Shown piece by piece: positions 21,802 through 33,344 of a DNA stretch of 64,000 nucleotides. The first letter of the stretch is position 1. Each line of letters opens with the position of its first letter. The notes below the pieces were generated by a model that searched no databases, had not been told where the DNA came from, and saw only the letters and a program-made list of their open reading frames with translations. Source of the DNA: Aphrocallistes beatrix (lineage: Eukaryota; Porifera; Hexactinellida; Sceptrulophora; Aphrocallistidae); contig OY725489.1 of NCBI GenBank assembly GCA_963281255.1, forward strand, positions 4,402,001 through 4,466,000. The letters are read 5' to 3'. The position numbers and the translations under genes were made by a program.

Positions 21802-22773
21802 ATGTCGCAGCTAAGAAAGAGACGCATAGTTGATACTCTCCTGACTTCTACAAATTATTCTCCCAAAGAAATTGCTCGTAGGGCAGATGTAAGCTTGGCT
21901 ACTGTCTACAACATGAAATCTCGACGAAGGTCACATTCAAAACTTGAGCATAAAAAAGGAGCTGGAAGGCCCAAAACACTTCGAAATAGGATTAAACCTT
22001 CTTTATGCCAACAAATCAGAAGGAAACCATATTTATCCTTGCGGACTCTCGCTTCGCAAGAATCAATTGGTGCCTCATTTTCGACAGTAGGGAGAGCTCT
22101 TCGAGATCTCGACTATTCAAAGCATTCTCCATCAACGATTCCAATGCTTAGCGAAAAGAATCGGCTATATCGCATTAAATGGGCCAAAAAGTATGCTTAT
22201 CCAAAGAAAGCGTGGTCTCAAACAATTTTGGATGAAATGTCTATCTGGCTAAGTCGTGGCAATTTACAGATGTGGGCTAAATCTGGAAGAAAAAGACTGG
22301 TTCCAACAGTGAAGCATACTCCAAAGATTAACGTGTGGGCAGCCTTTTCTTCGATGGGGACGTTCCCATTATGTATTTTCACCCATAATATGAACTCGGA
22401 TATGTTCTTATGGATTTTGCGTACTCATTTAATATCTCAAGCGTGTGTTTTTCATGAAAACGAATGGCGAGTTGTCATGGATAATGACCCAAAGCACAAG
22501 TCTAAGGTAGTTAAGAATTTTCTAGACGAAAATCTCCCGAATCAGATCCCCTGGCCTTCCCAATGCCCTGATCTCAATCCAATTGAGAATCTTTTCGGGT
22601 GGGTAAAAAGCGAGTTGATGAAAATAGGTCCTAAAACGATTTCTGAGCTGAAGAAATCCTTAGAAAAAATTTGGAACAACATACAGCCAGAATTTCTCAA
22701 GCCTTACTGGAGTTCAATGCCACGTAGATGTAAAATGGTGATCAATTCGAATGGTCATCCAATTAATTACTAA
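21802..22773 (+). CDS. Tc1-like DD34E transposase, intact frame
   Basis: This encodes the cut-and-paste transposase of a Tc1-group element, acting on TA sites in the nucleus. The frame is open for 323 codons from MSQLRKRRIVDTLL, about the usual Tc1 length of 330-350; an upstream in-frame ATG at 21718 adds 28 hydrophobic residues that look like intron translation. Residues 1-110 hold two helix-turn-helix parts (YSPKEIARRADVSLATVYNM; YLSLRTLASQESIGASFSTV) with a GAGRPKTL hook between. Catalytic residues are in TILDEMSIWLSRG, VVMDNDPKHKS and PDLNPIENLFGWVK, with 34 residues between the last Asp and Glu. No stops. Terminal repeats were not found nearby, so it may be a stranded or co-opted copy. 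Confidence 0.9.
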   Translation: MSQLRKRRIVDTLLTSTNYSPKEIARRADVSLATVYNMKSRRRSHSKLEHKKGAGRPKTLRNRIKPSLCQQIRRKPYLSLRTLASQESIGASFSTVGRALRDLDYSKHSPSTIPMLSEKNRLYRIKWAKKYAYPKKAWSQTILDEMSIWLSRGNLQMWAKSGRKRLVPTVKHTPKINVWAAFSSMGTFPLCIFTHNMNSDMFLWILRTHLISQACVFHENEWRVVMDNDPKHKSKVVKNFLDENLPNQIPWPSQCPDLNPIENLFGWVKSELMKIGPKTISELKKSLEKIWNNIQPEFLKPYWSSMPRRCKMVINSNGHPINY

Positions 22774-23115
22774 TAATTAACCTATTTACAAACTGTGTTC
22801 CAAATTTTAACCTAGTATGTCGCTTCCTTTTTAAGTTAGAGAGTTATTTACAATTCTAAATAATTATGACACAGACTTTACCTTTGTCCACTGTCATCAT
22901 GACATGATCGCCATAATGATAGCATAGTATTGTAGAGACATCCATACTGCACCTTTGACAAAATTACGGAACCAATAAGTAAAAGAATTTTTGAGTTATA
23001 ATTATAGGAAGAAAATGACAAATGCTTTGTAATCATGATGACGTAGTATATATTGAAAATCCCAGTGTTAGCTGCAAATCTTTATAAAATGTCCCATCAT
23101 CACAGAAAATTCCAA
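22774..23115. other. Short gap, no gene seen
   Basis: AT-rich. A sequence just after the transposase stop (ACTGTGTTCCAAATTTTAAC, about 22787) faintly resembles a Tc1 end but in the wrong orientation. Nothing else recognised. Confidence 0.4.
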
Positions 23116-23230
23116 GTCATTATCTTTTAAACTGTTGCCAGAGGACGTCAAGGACGGCCCGCCGACGGACCCCAGCACCCATTTTAGAACTGTGCACCTA
23201 TACTTTTATATAGGATCATAGATCCTATAA

Positions 23231-24718
23231 CAGTGTGTTTCAAAAGTATTGGCAGTCAGATAGTAACATGAATCGTGTGCCTATTGAATTTGATGTTGTT
23301 TCAATCATTGTTTCACTTTAAATTTTTATCCAAATTCAAAGGTTCAGAGACATACGCCGAAGCTACATGTATGGGGGTATTTCATCCAGAGGTACCACAA
23401 TTCTAAATATTTTTTTGTTAATTTTCCTTCTAAGATGTATATTGATACGCTGAATGAATGCCTAATCGAAACTGCTAACGTTTACTTTCCAGATAGCTGG
23501 ACTCTCCAAGAAGACAATTCACCAATTCATCGATCCAAGCTCAGTAAATCATGGAAATACAGTAAAACCTCCGATAGTGAACACCTCCGATTAGTGAACC
23601 TCCCCCCCCCCCCGTTAGTGAACACTTTTTTCTGGTCCTGATTTGGTCTCATTTGCTTAACATTAGAGCTACCCTCTGAACAGTGAACACCTCTCTACTA
23701 TGAATAGTAAACACTTTTTCTGGTCCCAACCCTATAAATTCTATGGATTTCTCTCCCTATAGTGAACATATGATATCTTACTATAATATCCCATACGTAT
23801 TTAATGTGTGTAAGTTTATACCTGAGGCCAGCAAACTGTTAGAATATTAAACATGAATAAAGATATGGATTCCTTTATTATTGGATGTTGGCTTCTCACT
23901 TGATGCACGATAATAATGAGCTTCATCATGGGACAGAAACTGTGAAATTAAATACACATGCTTTTCTATACCATACAAATGACATTCAATATAAAACAAT
24001 TACCGACGTATCCGTTAGTCATAAACGTCTGTTTTAGACAAATATTTCATCATATCTTATCTGGAAATATTTGAAATATCGTTTGGTGGACTTATGTTTT
24101 GTAAACTTATGCTCAGTACTCGGTAGCATTGACAATGGCGACTAAAACGAGGAAAAATATGTCTGTTTCTGAGAAGCATAGCGTAATGAAAATGTTACTA
24201 TTTCAATAAAATACAATAAAATAAATGTGTATCACTAAATACATTTGCATTTATTACCATTATTTAATCCTGAGTTTATTCTTTATACTTGGTTCTCACC
24301 TCCGAATAGTGAACACTTCTGTATAATGAACATTTTATTCGGTCCCAAGGGTGTTACTATAGAGAGCTTTTACTGTAGAAGTAAAACTTTCAATTATTGG
24401 AGTGGCCAGCTTATTCGCCTGATTTAAACCCTATTGAAAACATCTGGGGCGTTGTTAAGCAGAGCAATATTTAGGAACTGCTATCCATGCAGAGTGGGAA
24501 ACTTTTACTCCCGATTTTCTTAGAAATTTCGTGTATTCTATGCCTAAACGCCTGAAAATGTGCATAAAGTCTCTAGGGAAAAAGATAAAATATTGATTTA
24601 TTGCACATAGTTACATTATTGTATCATTACTATTATGTTAATTTTAGAACTGTATTATCAGCTCAGGTTTCGAAATACTAATGTTTAGATTTACTGCCAA
24701 AAATTTTGAAACACACTG
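23231..24718 (+). mobile_element. Tc1-like element, broken, holding a Tigger MITE
   Basis: The ends are CAGTGTGTTTCAAAAGTATT and the inverted TTTTGAAACACACTG, with TA following on the right (24719-24720) and TAA on the left. Part of a transposase is readable: DNSPIHRSKLSKSW (about 23514-23555) carries a catalytic Asp. After the nested element, LEWPAYSPDLNPIENIWG (about 24397-24450) carries the final Glu. The N-terminal half is missing and there are stops. The palindrome's left arm lacks this element. Confidence 0.83.
23560..24375. mobile_element. Tigger/pogo-like MITE inside the Tc1
   Basis: The ends CAGTAAAACCTCCGATAGTG and the inverted ACTATAGAGAGCTTTTACTG are flanked by TA (23558-23559, 24376-24377). 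The left end carries several diverged GTGAACACCTC repeats. A poly-C run lies at about 23605. No transposase. Confidence 0.8.
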
Positions 24719-25112
24719 TAATCGTATAGGGATCGCACAAAAAACGAACAACCAATTTATTATGGACCCTCGAAAAACATATATGAGCTATTGAAAGCAT
24801 ATCTATGTCATCTGTTTGAACTACCTCCAAAAAGTGTAAAAATATGTATATATGTAGGTGTAAAGATATGGTTTATTATATATACTATATTGTTGTAAAT
24901 TGCGATTCATTTTAAACGTGCATATTTTACCAGTAGAGAACGATTGTATCTTGTTTTTATTAAGTACATTCAGTTTCTAGTGCTATTTGAATGTACAGTC
25001 AGTGAATATTATAGAGAAAAATGGGATCGGGGAACTTTGCCCCTGAACACCGCTGAAGGCTAACAGTGCACCACAGACATCCAGCTGGATGTTATATCGT
25101 TATACTGGCACT

Positions 25113-25529
25113 CTAACCGGAGAATTTATTACACAGATCGAGGTGGATATTTTTTAATGCAATAGTGTTCAACTAATACTTTACATGATACAAACAATGT
25201 AGTATATTAGTTTTCACTAAATCTGAGAGGTTAATATCACAAATAAGCTTCCTGGCTACTGAGTATGTCCGAAAAGATCGGTGATGCTTGACTGCTACAG
25301 GAACTTGTTGGCAAGATCTTTTGTGATCTTGAACGGGCATGAGCCCACTCTGGGTCCACAAACATGTCATTTGCAATAAAAAACTTCTCCAACTCGTACA
25401 ACATATGACTAGCTCTGAATGCCTCAATAGGTTCACCATCCGCCTACTGTGTGATACTCCCTAACCGGGGACTGGGGAATATTTTCTAAATATGTAGTCC
25501 CAAATTCCCCGGTTAGCAAGGTTACACTG
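25113..25529. mobile_element. Tigger MITE, truncated right-arm copy
   Basis: This is the inverted copy of the first 417 bases of the MITE at 3778-4362. One end (GGTTAGCAAGGTTACACTG) is present at 25529. The other is missing and replaced by block 3 sequence from 25112. It marks a deletion junction in the right arm. Confidence 0.85.
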
Positions 25530-25743
25530 TATGTCTTAATGTATACATGTGTTTCCCTCCATATGAAAACCATGTTTATCATTACATATCGAAGTAGAGA
25601 ACTCATAGGTATTTTCGTTATATGAAAAATTCAGTCACTTAGGTATCTATACAAGTAGTATATAATTTCTTGAGTTTCCAGAATACATTTGTTATAAAGG
25701 TATTTCTTAAAGTATAAATTATAAATAAGTTCATATGTCCATT

Positions 25744-25900
25744 CAGGGTTTCTTTCAGGATATTATGTAAGCGAGGGCAAATGAAGGTTTTTAGGACTAT
25801 AGGGGGCATGGCCATTTTCAATCATATTAATTACACTTAAGTCATTTCCAAGGGGGGGGGGCAAAGGCCCCCCCGCGCCCCCCCCCTGAAAGAAACCCTG
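25744..25900. mobile_element. Poly-G MITE, right-arm copy
   Basis: This is an inverted copy of 3407-3563, identical as far as compared, including both homopolymer runs. Confidence 0.8.
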
Positions 25901-27737
25901 CCATTATAGGAGTATAGCTTTCACCCTAAATACCGGAAATAAAAGATTCCCTTTAATTAATTTTTCTTGTACAAATCCACTTTTCAACTAAACAACATCC
26001 TAGATTACAGACTTTCATCAACTAGCAATTGATATTTGGACATTTAAGAAATTCATTGCTTACCTCTTGATAATTGCTATCAGATTTTTGAAAAGAAACT
26101 GTCACTATGATATCTTGTAGGGTTTAATAATAAAATATAAGTGCTTGAAGATAATACCGACAAATAATCTAATTCTTTAGAAAAGATATAAATTAAATCT
26201 ACAAGGAATCAATTTTGGTGCGTGTTCATGAGGAATAATTTAGCGAAAATAATGAAGTCAATACATAGCCTCAATGTTAATTATTTCAGTGCTTTAGGCA
26301 TAAAAATATATAAATATACCAACTTTCAATATTACTAACACCAGGGTTACCAACTACTGGTCACCACAGAGCTGGAAGTGAGACAGACTTTGGGAGGATG
26401 GGCTCAAAAGAAAAAAGGATGTCGGTGGTGTAAAACAAAGGCGAATACGGTGCGAGGTGCAGAAATGTTAAAATTGAGTAGGTTTTGATAGGGAATTGCA
26501 ATAGAGCTGATGCTCAGCATTATATATAACATAAAACGTATCTAATAGTTCTTACTAGCATATTTCTTTATGATTCAGAGGAATAATAGGCCAAAAATCT
26601 AAAAAGAAATATTTTTTAGTCTCTAACAAAAGACAAGATACTATTTTGATACTTGTACATTATGTAAAGGGTGATAGAGATTGCACAATGAGGAGCATTT
26701 TAGTGCTTAACGCTATTTTCAATTCGGTATGAAGTATAAAATGTAAAAATGAATAATTCGGTTAGTAAATTAGAGTGACCATCGTCCAGTTTTCCCTAGA
26801 CTGTCCGCGTTTTTGGATAAAACTGGAAAATGCTGGTTTGTGTCAATTTTTAAGAACTTATATAGAACACCACTCGTTTGAATTATAGCGCATCAGGGGC
26901 AGAGACATAGCTAGGACTTTGAAAGGTCGGGAGCCATTTGCTGGATGATGCGAGCGCCGAAGGATCATTTAAGTATAGTTACGTTACATCTCATAGAGTA
27001 TACATCACAGTTATATTTGGCACTAAGAGACTAATAGAGTGGGTAACAGTGACCGATCATAGCAAACTAAACTATAATCTGAACCAGGAATTGACTCGTA
27101 GGGTAATTTACAACATTACCAAAATTTCGTTTCCTGTACGTAATAAGCCATAGAAATGTATTACCAGGCTGTATAAATGTTATATCTATAGGTACCCAAG
27201 TCCATGTGTTCTGTCATCACTATATTGCGCAGCAAGCTATTTTTACAACAATTTTAGTGATTTTCTTGCTTGTTTAATGCACTTTTGTCCGTAACATAAA
27301 TGTTCAATTCACATAAGAATTCTCACTATGCACCGATTGTTTAGAAATGTGTGGAAATTTTCAACGGAATGCTCACACATTCCTACAGTTTAGAGGGACA
27401 TGTAGTTTAGTGATAGTTATCATGGTATCATGACTTTGCTATAATTTTGTTGCACTCTCGTGATTCTTTATCATACATATGTTATTATTGAGAGATTAAC
27501 CTTAACTTCATAGGAAGTCGCCCCCATAAATAAAGCAGTGGGTACCTAGATATAATATTTCCAAGGTCGCATTGAGCACTTGCCTAGCGAACACTTTGTG
27601 TCCGCAGAATCGTCCTCGCGGCGCCTTGAAATATCAACTGTAGATTATTTTGAACAAAATACTTGCCATATAGTTTGGAAAGTCTGATATTCGGGATCCA
27701 TACCCCAAAAACCCTAGAAAGCTTGTCTAGATTAAAC

Positions 27738-29098
27738 GGGATACAGACAAATAACTACAAGACAAATGACTACAGGACAAATGGATACAGACAAATGGCT
27801 ACATGGACAAATTGACTACAGGACAAATAGCTACAGGACAAATGGGTACACGGACAAATGTGTACACGGACAAATGGGTACATAAACTGTCAACTATCTT
27901 ACAGTATTAGTTGTTGATAACATTGTATTTAATGCTGTTATAAAAGGATCACAAATATCAAGTGAGAGTAACAGATAAGTAAGTGCATAGGGAAAATGTG
28001 TGAAAGATTTAAGTTAATTAACTAAGCGTAAATCTGTGAGCAACTCCTTTCAAAAAGTCAATAGGGGATCGATGAAAGTATCCTAGAAACAGATTGTATA
28101 ATGCTTCTTCATTCGCGAAATTTTTAGTGCGCTTTGTTGGTTTATCTCCTGCTAAAAACTTCGCTTGCTTTATTTTTTTGATGGATGATGATCTGATCAG
28201 CCTAAATTCTCCATCTTCTGTGTTAGCCATCCGCAAAAAGAGTACAAATTATATATTGATGTATGATAGATTTGATTCGGAATCTTAACTTGTAGGATCC
28301 CATGTATTTATACAACAATGTTTCAAACTTCTCAACTAACTATCTTTTTGTGTCATTATGACACCAAATTGTTTTGTCTATGTGTGTTTATGTGTAAATC
28401 AAACATGAAAATTCTTATTACAGTAGACCCTCGATTATCCGAACCTCGATTATCCGACACCTCGATTATCCGAACAGTGTGTTCGAGTACCACTCATTTT
28501 ATCAAATACTTTTCAATCGAATTTGTGAAAATGATGTGTTCGGATAACTGAAATAATGTGTTCGGATAACTGAAATAATGTGTTCGGATAACTGAAATAA
28601 TGTGTTCGGATAACTGAAATAATGTGTTCGGATAACTGAAATATGTGTTCGGATAACTGAAATATGCGTTCGGATAACTGAAATAATGTTTAATAAATCA
28701 ATTCCTTAAAAATGTATGTTCCAAAATTGTGCGTAGCATTGTCAATTTGTTTGGCTATACATACGTGTAAGTAGTATTCAAATCATAATACGTTCTTTAA
28801 TAACATCTAAGTTGGTACATGTGCATTTAAGAGCGTAAAATACGTATTTCGCTTATCCGAACGATTTCACTTATCCGAACACCAATCTTTGAACTAACAA
28901 ACGGAGGTGTTCGGATAACCGAGGGTGTACTGTAATAAGAATCAGTATATATAAATTGTATATTTCAGTAGCGGTGATAACACCTTGAACATTGAATGAT
29001 AGGATAGAAGGTTCATTTTTTGAAACCATTTATGCACCCATTTGTCTGTAGCCATTTGTCCTGTAGTCATTTGTCTTGTAGTCATTTGTCTGTATCCC
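27738..29098. mobile_element. Array-ended foldback, copy 2, with nested Tigger
   Basis: It is flanked by the 8-bp repeat GATTAAAC (27730-27737, 29099-29106). The ends are GGGATACAGACAAAT and the inverted ATTTGTCTGTATCCC. The left end is an array of about nine 15-bp units of the type GGACAAATGACTACA (27745-27890); the right end has about four inverted units. Block 1 and block 2 of the left arm have no such insertion. A Tigger MITE is nested at 28421-28932. An open frame at 28018-28236 (minus) has no recognised family. Confidence 0.88.
28421..28932. mobile_element. Tigger/pogo-like MITE with internal minisatellite
   Basis: The ends CAGTAGACCCTCGATTATCC and the inverted GGATAACCGAGGGTGTACTG are flanked by TA (28419-28420, 28933-28934). 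The CTCGATTATCCGAAC motif is repeated three times at the left end. A 22-bp unit, GTGTTCGGATAACTGAAATA plus AT, is repeated about seven times at 28535-28686. The 332-bp element at 37667 belongs to the same family. Confidence 0.88.
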
Positions 29099-29136
29099 GA
29101 TTAAACAGTAGCCCTAATAAGCGGAGTCGACTGTAT

Positions 29137-29253
29137 TTTAAGATGATATCTCCCTTATAATTAACCAATCTTATTTACAGGCGACCGAAGGGAGCCTCTG
29201 GCGGACACAAAGTGTCCGCCAGCCCCGCAGTGCAAGCAAGCAAAGCGCGGTTG
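29137..29253 (-). repeat. Hairpin repeat family (Rep-H), inverted fragment
   Basis: This is the head of the repeat in reverse, with GGCGGACACAAAGTGTCCGCC at about 29201-29221. It is the palindrome partner of the copy starting at 641. Confidence 0.75.
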
Positions 29254-29749
29254 TAATAATAATAATAATTGCAGTGACAGTTTAAGTTTAACTTAAAATG
29301 ACATTATAAAGGTAATCTTTGCTTTTAGCTTTCTTTCTAATAGGCAATAAATTGATGCTATATATTCATTACGAACCCATCACATATAGCAGAGTAAACT
29401 ATGCCTTCTGAAAGACGCATTAATAATGCCAGTTGGTAGAGCAATTACCGTATATTTTCACAGAGTGAATATTTAACGAAAAGTATCTTGATAAAATTTG
29501 AATATTTCTGTTCTGTTTCGTGGAGAAGTGTAGTAATAATATGAGGTTAGGAATCCATCTTATTCAACAAGTAAACAAATCTTTTGACGTATTACTTGAA
29601 TATTTATTTTGTAGCAAGAGACTATATTTGCTCATTACAGGGAAGGCAAAGAATCTAAATGATTTTTGAAGGATTCTATATCATATTAAAACATGAATTA
29701 AAAATGCATACAAGGATAATATTACATACATTATTAATACTAATATCGT
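29150..29749. repeat. Giant palindrome, block 1, right arm
   Basis: This is the inverted partner of 142-740. The outer end at 29749 is sharp, and beyond it no similarity to 1-141 remains. Confidence 0.85.
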
Positions 29750-30081
29750 TAATCGTAAGGTACTAATACGATTGTTTTGCTGAAAGTGATAAATGGGTGT
29801 ATGTAAGTGCAGAATCCGGCGGGTGTCACTATAGCACCCATGAGCAATTTTAAATATTGATCGATGAAATATTGGTAATCAATGTTTACAATGAAGATGC
29901 GTTCGTAACAACTTTGTATTATCGGCCTCAAGCTCAGCATTCTACTACCAGTATTTAGAACATTTTGAGCATATTTGGAGAACTTCTGCTTTTCCTTAGC
30001 AACGGCAAAGAATTTGGCAACATTCTGATCTCCAAGCTTGGCACAAACTGTAATGAGTGGCCCTAGTTCAGTGTTTCTTAA
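29750..30081. other. Flank between palindrome and piggyBac-like element
   Basis: A minus-strand open frame of 118 codons is present, but its first nine residues come from the adjacent transposon end. Part of it (about 29992-30040) matches one arm of the CCTAGCAACGG hairpin MITE, so a gene is not supported. Confidence 0.5.
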
Positions 30082-32014
30082 GGATACCGCCCGTGAAAAA
30101 TCCATAGGTTTGGCTTACAGCATATATCAAGAATAGAGATATATAAGATGTTAAGCGTGGGCAGGTAGTGCAATTAAAAAATATTGAGACATGCCAAACA
30201 GTTTTTGGTTCACATTTCTAGTTTTTGAATTACAGCGTCTCAAAGTCGGTTTTTTTCGTTTTTCCCTAGCACATCTTAATGGTAAGCCCTCCTCCACTCT
30301 GTGATTTTTTTAAAGCACATGTTTGGATGAAATGCTTCGAAAATTTATTCATAGAGGGTCTATCATAATTGCAACTTCATAGGACCAAAAGAAAGTTAAA
30401 ATTTTAAAAATTGTAAATTTTATCGGTGTCCGAATAAAAAGGGCCAAAAAACGGCGAAAAAAGCCCGATTTTCTTTGGAAATCAGCAATAAAATCACAAA
30501 TTTATAAAATATCGAAAATCGAGTGGTCCTACGCTCATCGCCTAATAATATGGAACAACTCCTGAAATTTTCAAACCTCTATCTCAAAGCAATTTTGAGT
30601 TAAAATTTTTGAAAGACGGTCAATTTTGGAATTTTAAAGTCCCGAGATATAGGGATTTGAAGTTTTGGTGGTAAGAACGATGTAAAATGAGCTATTAACG
30701 AAAAATAAAAGCATCCATGGACATTTAATCACGTGTATATACTAATGAATTAGATGTATTCCAACAGATTTTGGTGAAAATAGCAAAATTATACTGAAAA
30801 TTCACGAATTACCTTGGGCTCCTAACCCCGAATATTTTGAACCAATTAGGGAATGTAAATCATATTCCTAGCAGTACAGTGTATAATTCATCGGTTTAGA
30901 ATGAATAAAGAGCTTCTAAAAAGTATATTAGGAAGTTAGAGCGAGAGTCTACGACTTTTAGTTTTCAAGTTAGGATTTTCGAAAAATGCTACGTCATCAC
31001 GTGATAAAAATTTGAAACTTAGCATTCCATTCCATGTAGTACATTTATTATTTAAGAATCAGATATATACCGTCTTGAAAAGTATATTAGGAATTGAGAG
31101 CTAAGAATTTGGGTCTATATTTCCCGAGATATGGAGGAATCTGTTTTTGGACCATAAATGGGGGGGCTTTGACCGAAATTTGGAGAAAAATGCTTTGAAC
31201 TTCCAAAATAATCATGTTGAGTGCTTCAAAGTTTCTCTATACATTGCTAGTGACTATTGCATTGTTTTTTGAGTATAATAGCTACTTTTGGGAACTTATT
31301 TCATGAAAAGATTCGCCATTTTCTAATATATTCAAAGTTCTCCATAGAATTTGTATTACAATAAAATCGATGATTAGTCAAGAAATATTTACTTTTTGAC
31401 AAAGAGATGTTTGAGGAACCTATATATTATCATATATATCCTTTCATTTAAGATTATTATTGATTATATATCTTCAATAGTTTTTAAGCATTGACATCGA
31501 GCACTTTGGGGGCCATAGAGTGGTTTGATGTCCGAACTTTACCTACAATATAGTATAACTTACGAACTAATGGTCGGATCTGAACAAACTTTTTTTTAAA
31601 ATGTTCAGAATTTTTTTCTATACACAATAGCTAATATCACAACGGCCATTTCCCGAGCATTTTAGAAATGAAGTCTCTCATAAATATATTTTTGATTGGA
31701 TTTCAGGTGCATCTTTTTCTAAATTCATCTGTTTTATAATATTTAAAGGGGCCAAAACCATTTTGAGGTTCGTATAATTGAAAAAATATCAGATAAGTTA
31801 GAAAATAATTGATGAATGCGCCGCAAAACCACGAATATCTTTCCGATTTTTAATACGACTGAGCTTTAGGTGCTCAGTTCTAGAATATCAAAATAAATAC
31901 CGTCCAACAAGTACGATTAGATGGTAGACTACTCAATAATCCGATGGAATTGACAATAAAAAATTCCACCATTTTTTTTAATGTTATGCGTTGTTTTTCG
32001 AGGGCGGTATCCTT
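30082..32014. mobile_element. piggyBac-like non-autonomous element C, TTAA-flanked
   Basis: The ends are GGATACCGCCCGTGAAAAAT and the inverted TTTTTCGAGGGCGGTATCC. TTAA is present immediately outside both ends, the hallmark target duplication of piggyBac transposition. The 1.93-kb interior is AT-rich without a transposase. The first 1.29 kb recurs inverted at 44336-45630, colinear with almost no net indel. Confidence 0.85.
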
Positions 32015-32098
32015 AACCTTTTTAGACTTCCGCACCCCTTCAGCTTTCGAAATAAAATCTCGCACCCCTTTTTAATATAAAGGTAGCATCATTACGCC

Positions 32099-32632
32099 AA
32101 TTCGCACCACGACAATTCGCACCCGACAATTCGCACCAACGACAATTCGTACCACGACAATTCGTACCACTTTTGATTGGTCAATTTAATTTATTATACG
32201 AGTACATAAATAATATAATGTTCTATTTAAAAATTAAATGCGTTAATTCGCTCCCAAACAAAAATGATGAGCCACACCCTTTAAGAATTCCATCTTAGTG
32301 CGATCTTCGTCAAAATAGTGCAGGACTGGATCAATCAAGGCTTGTCTATTTATATCCATTGATTTCCTGGATTTCGGGCACAAGTGGCGCATATCCTGTT
32401 TACCACATTCTCTGATAAATCAAATTGTTTTTATTCGTAAACACATACAAGTGGTGATTATTGTAATCAGTTAAGATGGAATAGATTCTAAAACAAGGTT
32501 ACAACAACAATCCTATTGTATCTTATTTTGTGTTGTTATAACAACAATTGTGGTGCGAATTGTCGCGATACGAATTGTCGTTGGTGCGAATTGTCGGGTG
32601 CGAATTGTCGTGGTGCGAATTGTCGGTATCCC
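32099..32632. mobile_element. Array-ended foldback, copy 3
   Basis: It is flanked by the 12-bp repeat CATCATTACGCC (32087-32098, 32633-32644). The left end is an array of about five 15-bp units of the type CGACAATTCGCACCA; the right end has the inverted array ending GTCGGTATCCC. No coding sequence. The unit framework matches copies 1 and 2. Confidence 0.88.
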
Positions 32633-32719
32633 CATCATTACGCCTATTCAATAAAATGCATTGATTTACACATTATATGATTTTGGCATGTCTAATTTCA
32701 GGGAGGGAACGGAACCAAA

Positions 32720-32866
32720 AGGTACCTAATTCCTGGGACGGGACGAGTCAAGATGCCTAATCTCCGGGACGGGACAGTAAAGGTATCTAATCTCCGGGAC
32801 GGGTTAAGGTATCTAATTCCCGGGACGGATCCCATCCCGTCCCGGAAATTAGGTATCTAGATTTTC
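32720..32866. repeat. Short inverted tandem array
   Basis: Four or five units of the type GGTATCTAATCTCCGGGACG are followed by one inverted unit (CGTCCCGGAAATTAGGTATC) at about 32840-32860. The layout resembles the array-ended foldbacks, but no flanking duplication was found. Confidence 0.65.
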
Positions 32867-33344
32867 CAGGATGGTCCATATGATTTTGAAAAAGTTCCAA
32901 GAATCCAATAAAATGTGCTAAAGCTAAACAATGCACTTCATTGAGTAGGCAAAATGGAACAAATTTGTTATTACTTCGTAAATATTAATCAAGTGGCTAT
33001 ACTTTAAAAAAGTATTTGACCCGATCGAGACATCATATTAAGCGAATTCAACTTAATACAAATGCTATGGAGCCTATTGAACTGGGACCTGAGGGCTTGT
33101 TCATAATAGATGTTCATATAAAGTGGATGTATATTAAGCAATCCCGACGGTAGAGCGGGTCATTTCAGAAGTTGGGCACTAGCTAAAATTTAGTCAGCAA
33201 ACTAACATTTGTTACAGATATAGTAGATAAATAAGTGATATTGAAATCGAGTGAGATATTCAATTAGCAATGCAAATTAATGAGTAATACATATACTTGT
33301 ATGAAATAAGCAATATAAAGAACATGAATATCGTCTTTTCCGTT
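32867..33344. other. Gap, no gene seen
   Basis: AT-rich, no repeat or frame of note. It lies downstream of the recombinase gene and may include its 3' end. Confidence 0.4.

Larger units (their letters stand above)
23116..25111. repeat. Giant palindrome, block 3, right arm
   Basis: This is the inverted partner of 12021-12531, interrupted by the Tc1 element at 23231-24718. The left arm shows the pre-insertion sequence, so the Tc1 arrived after the duplication. At 25112 it is joined directly to block 2, whereas in the left arm 7.8 kb lies between these two blocks. Confidence 0.85.
25113..27729. repeat. Giant palindrome, block 2, right arm (near-identical)
   Basis: This is the inverted partner of 1562-4194 (x pairs with 29307-x). 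It begins inside a Tigger MITE that is complete only in the left arm. It includes the inverted copy of the poly-G MITE at 25744-25900. Its outer end is next to the foldback element inserted at 27738. No gene. Confidence 0.92.

Noticed and set aside
28535-28686. CRISPR-like array
   Set aside because: Units are direct tandem repeats without unique spacers, inside a eukaryotic Tigger MITE.
142-29749. Whole palindrome as the terminal repeats of one giant transposon
   Set aside because: No target duplication at 142/29749, no dedicated gene set inside, and uneven identity between blocks; kept only as a possibility in the findings.
29749-30105. 118-codon minus-strand frame that looks protein-like
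   Set aside because: Its start is the end of a TTAA element and part of it is one arm of the CCTAGCAACGG hairpin repeat; no family match.
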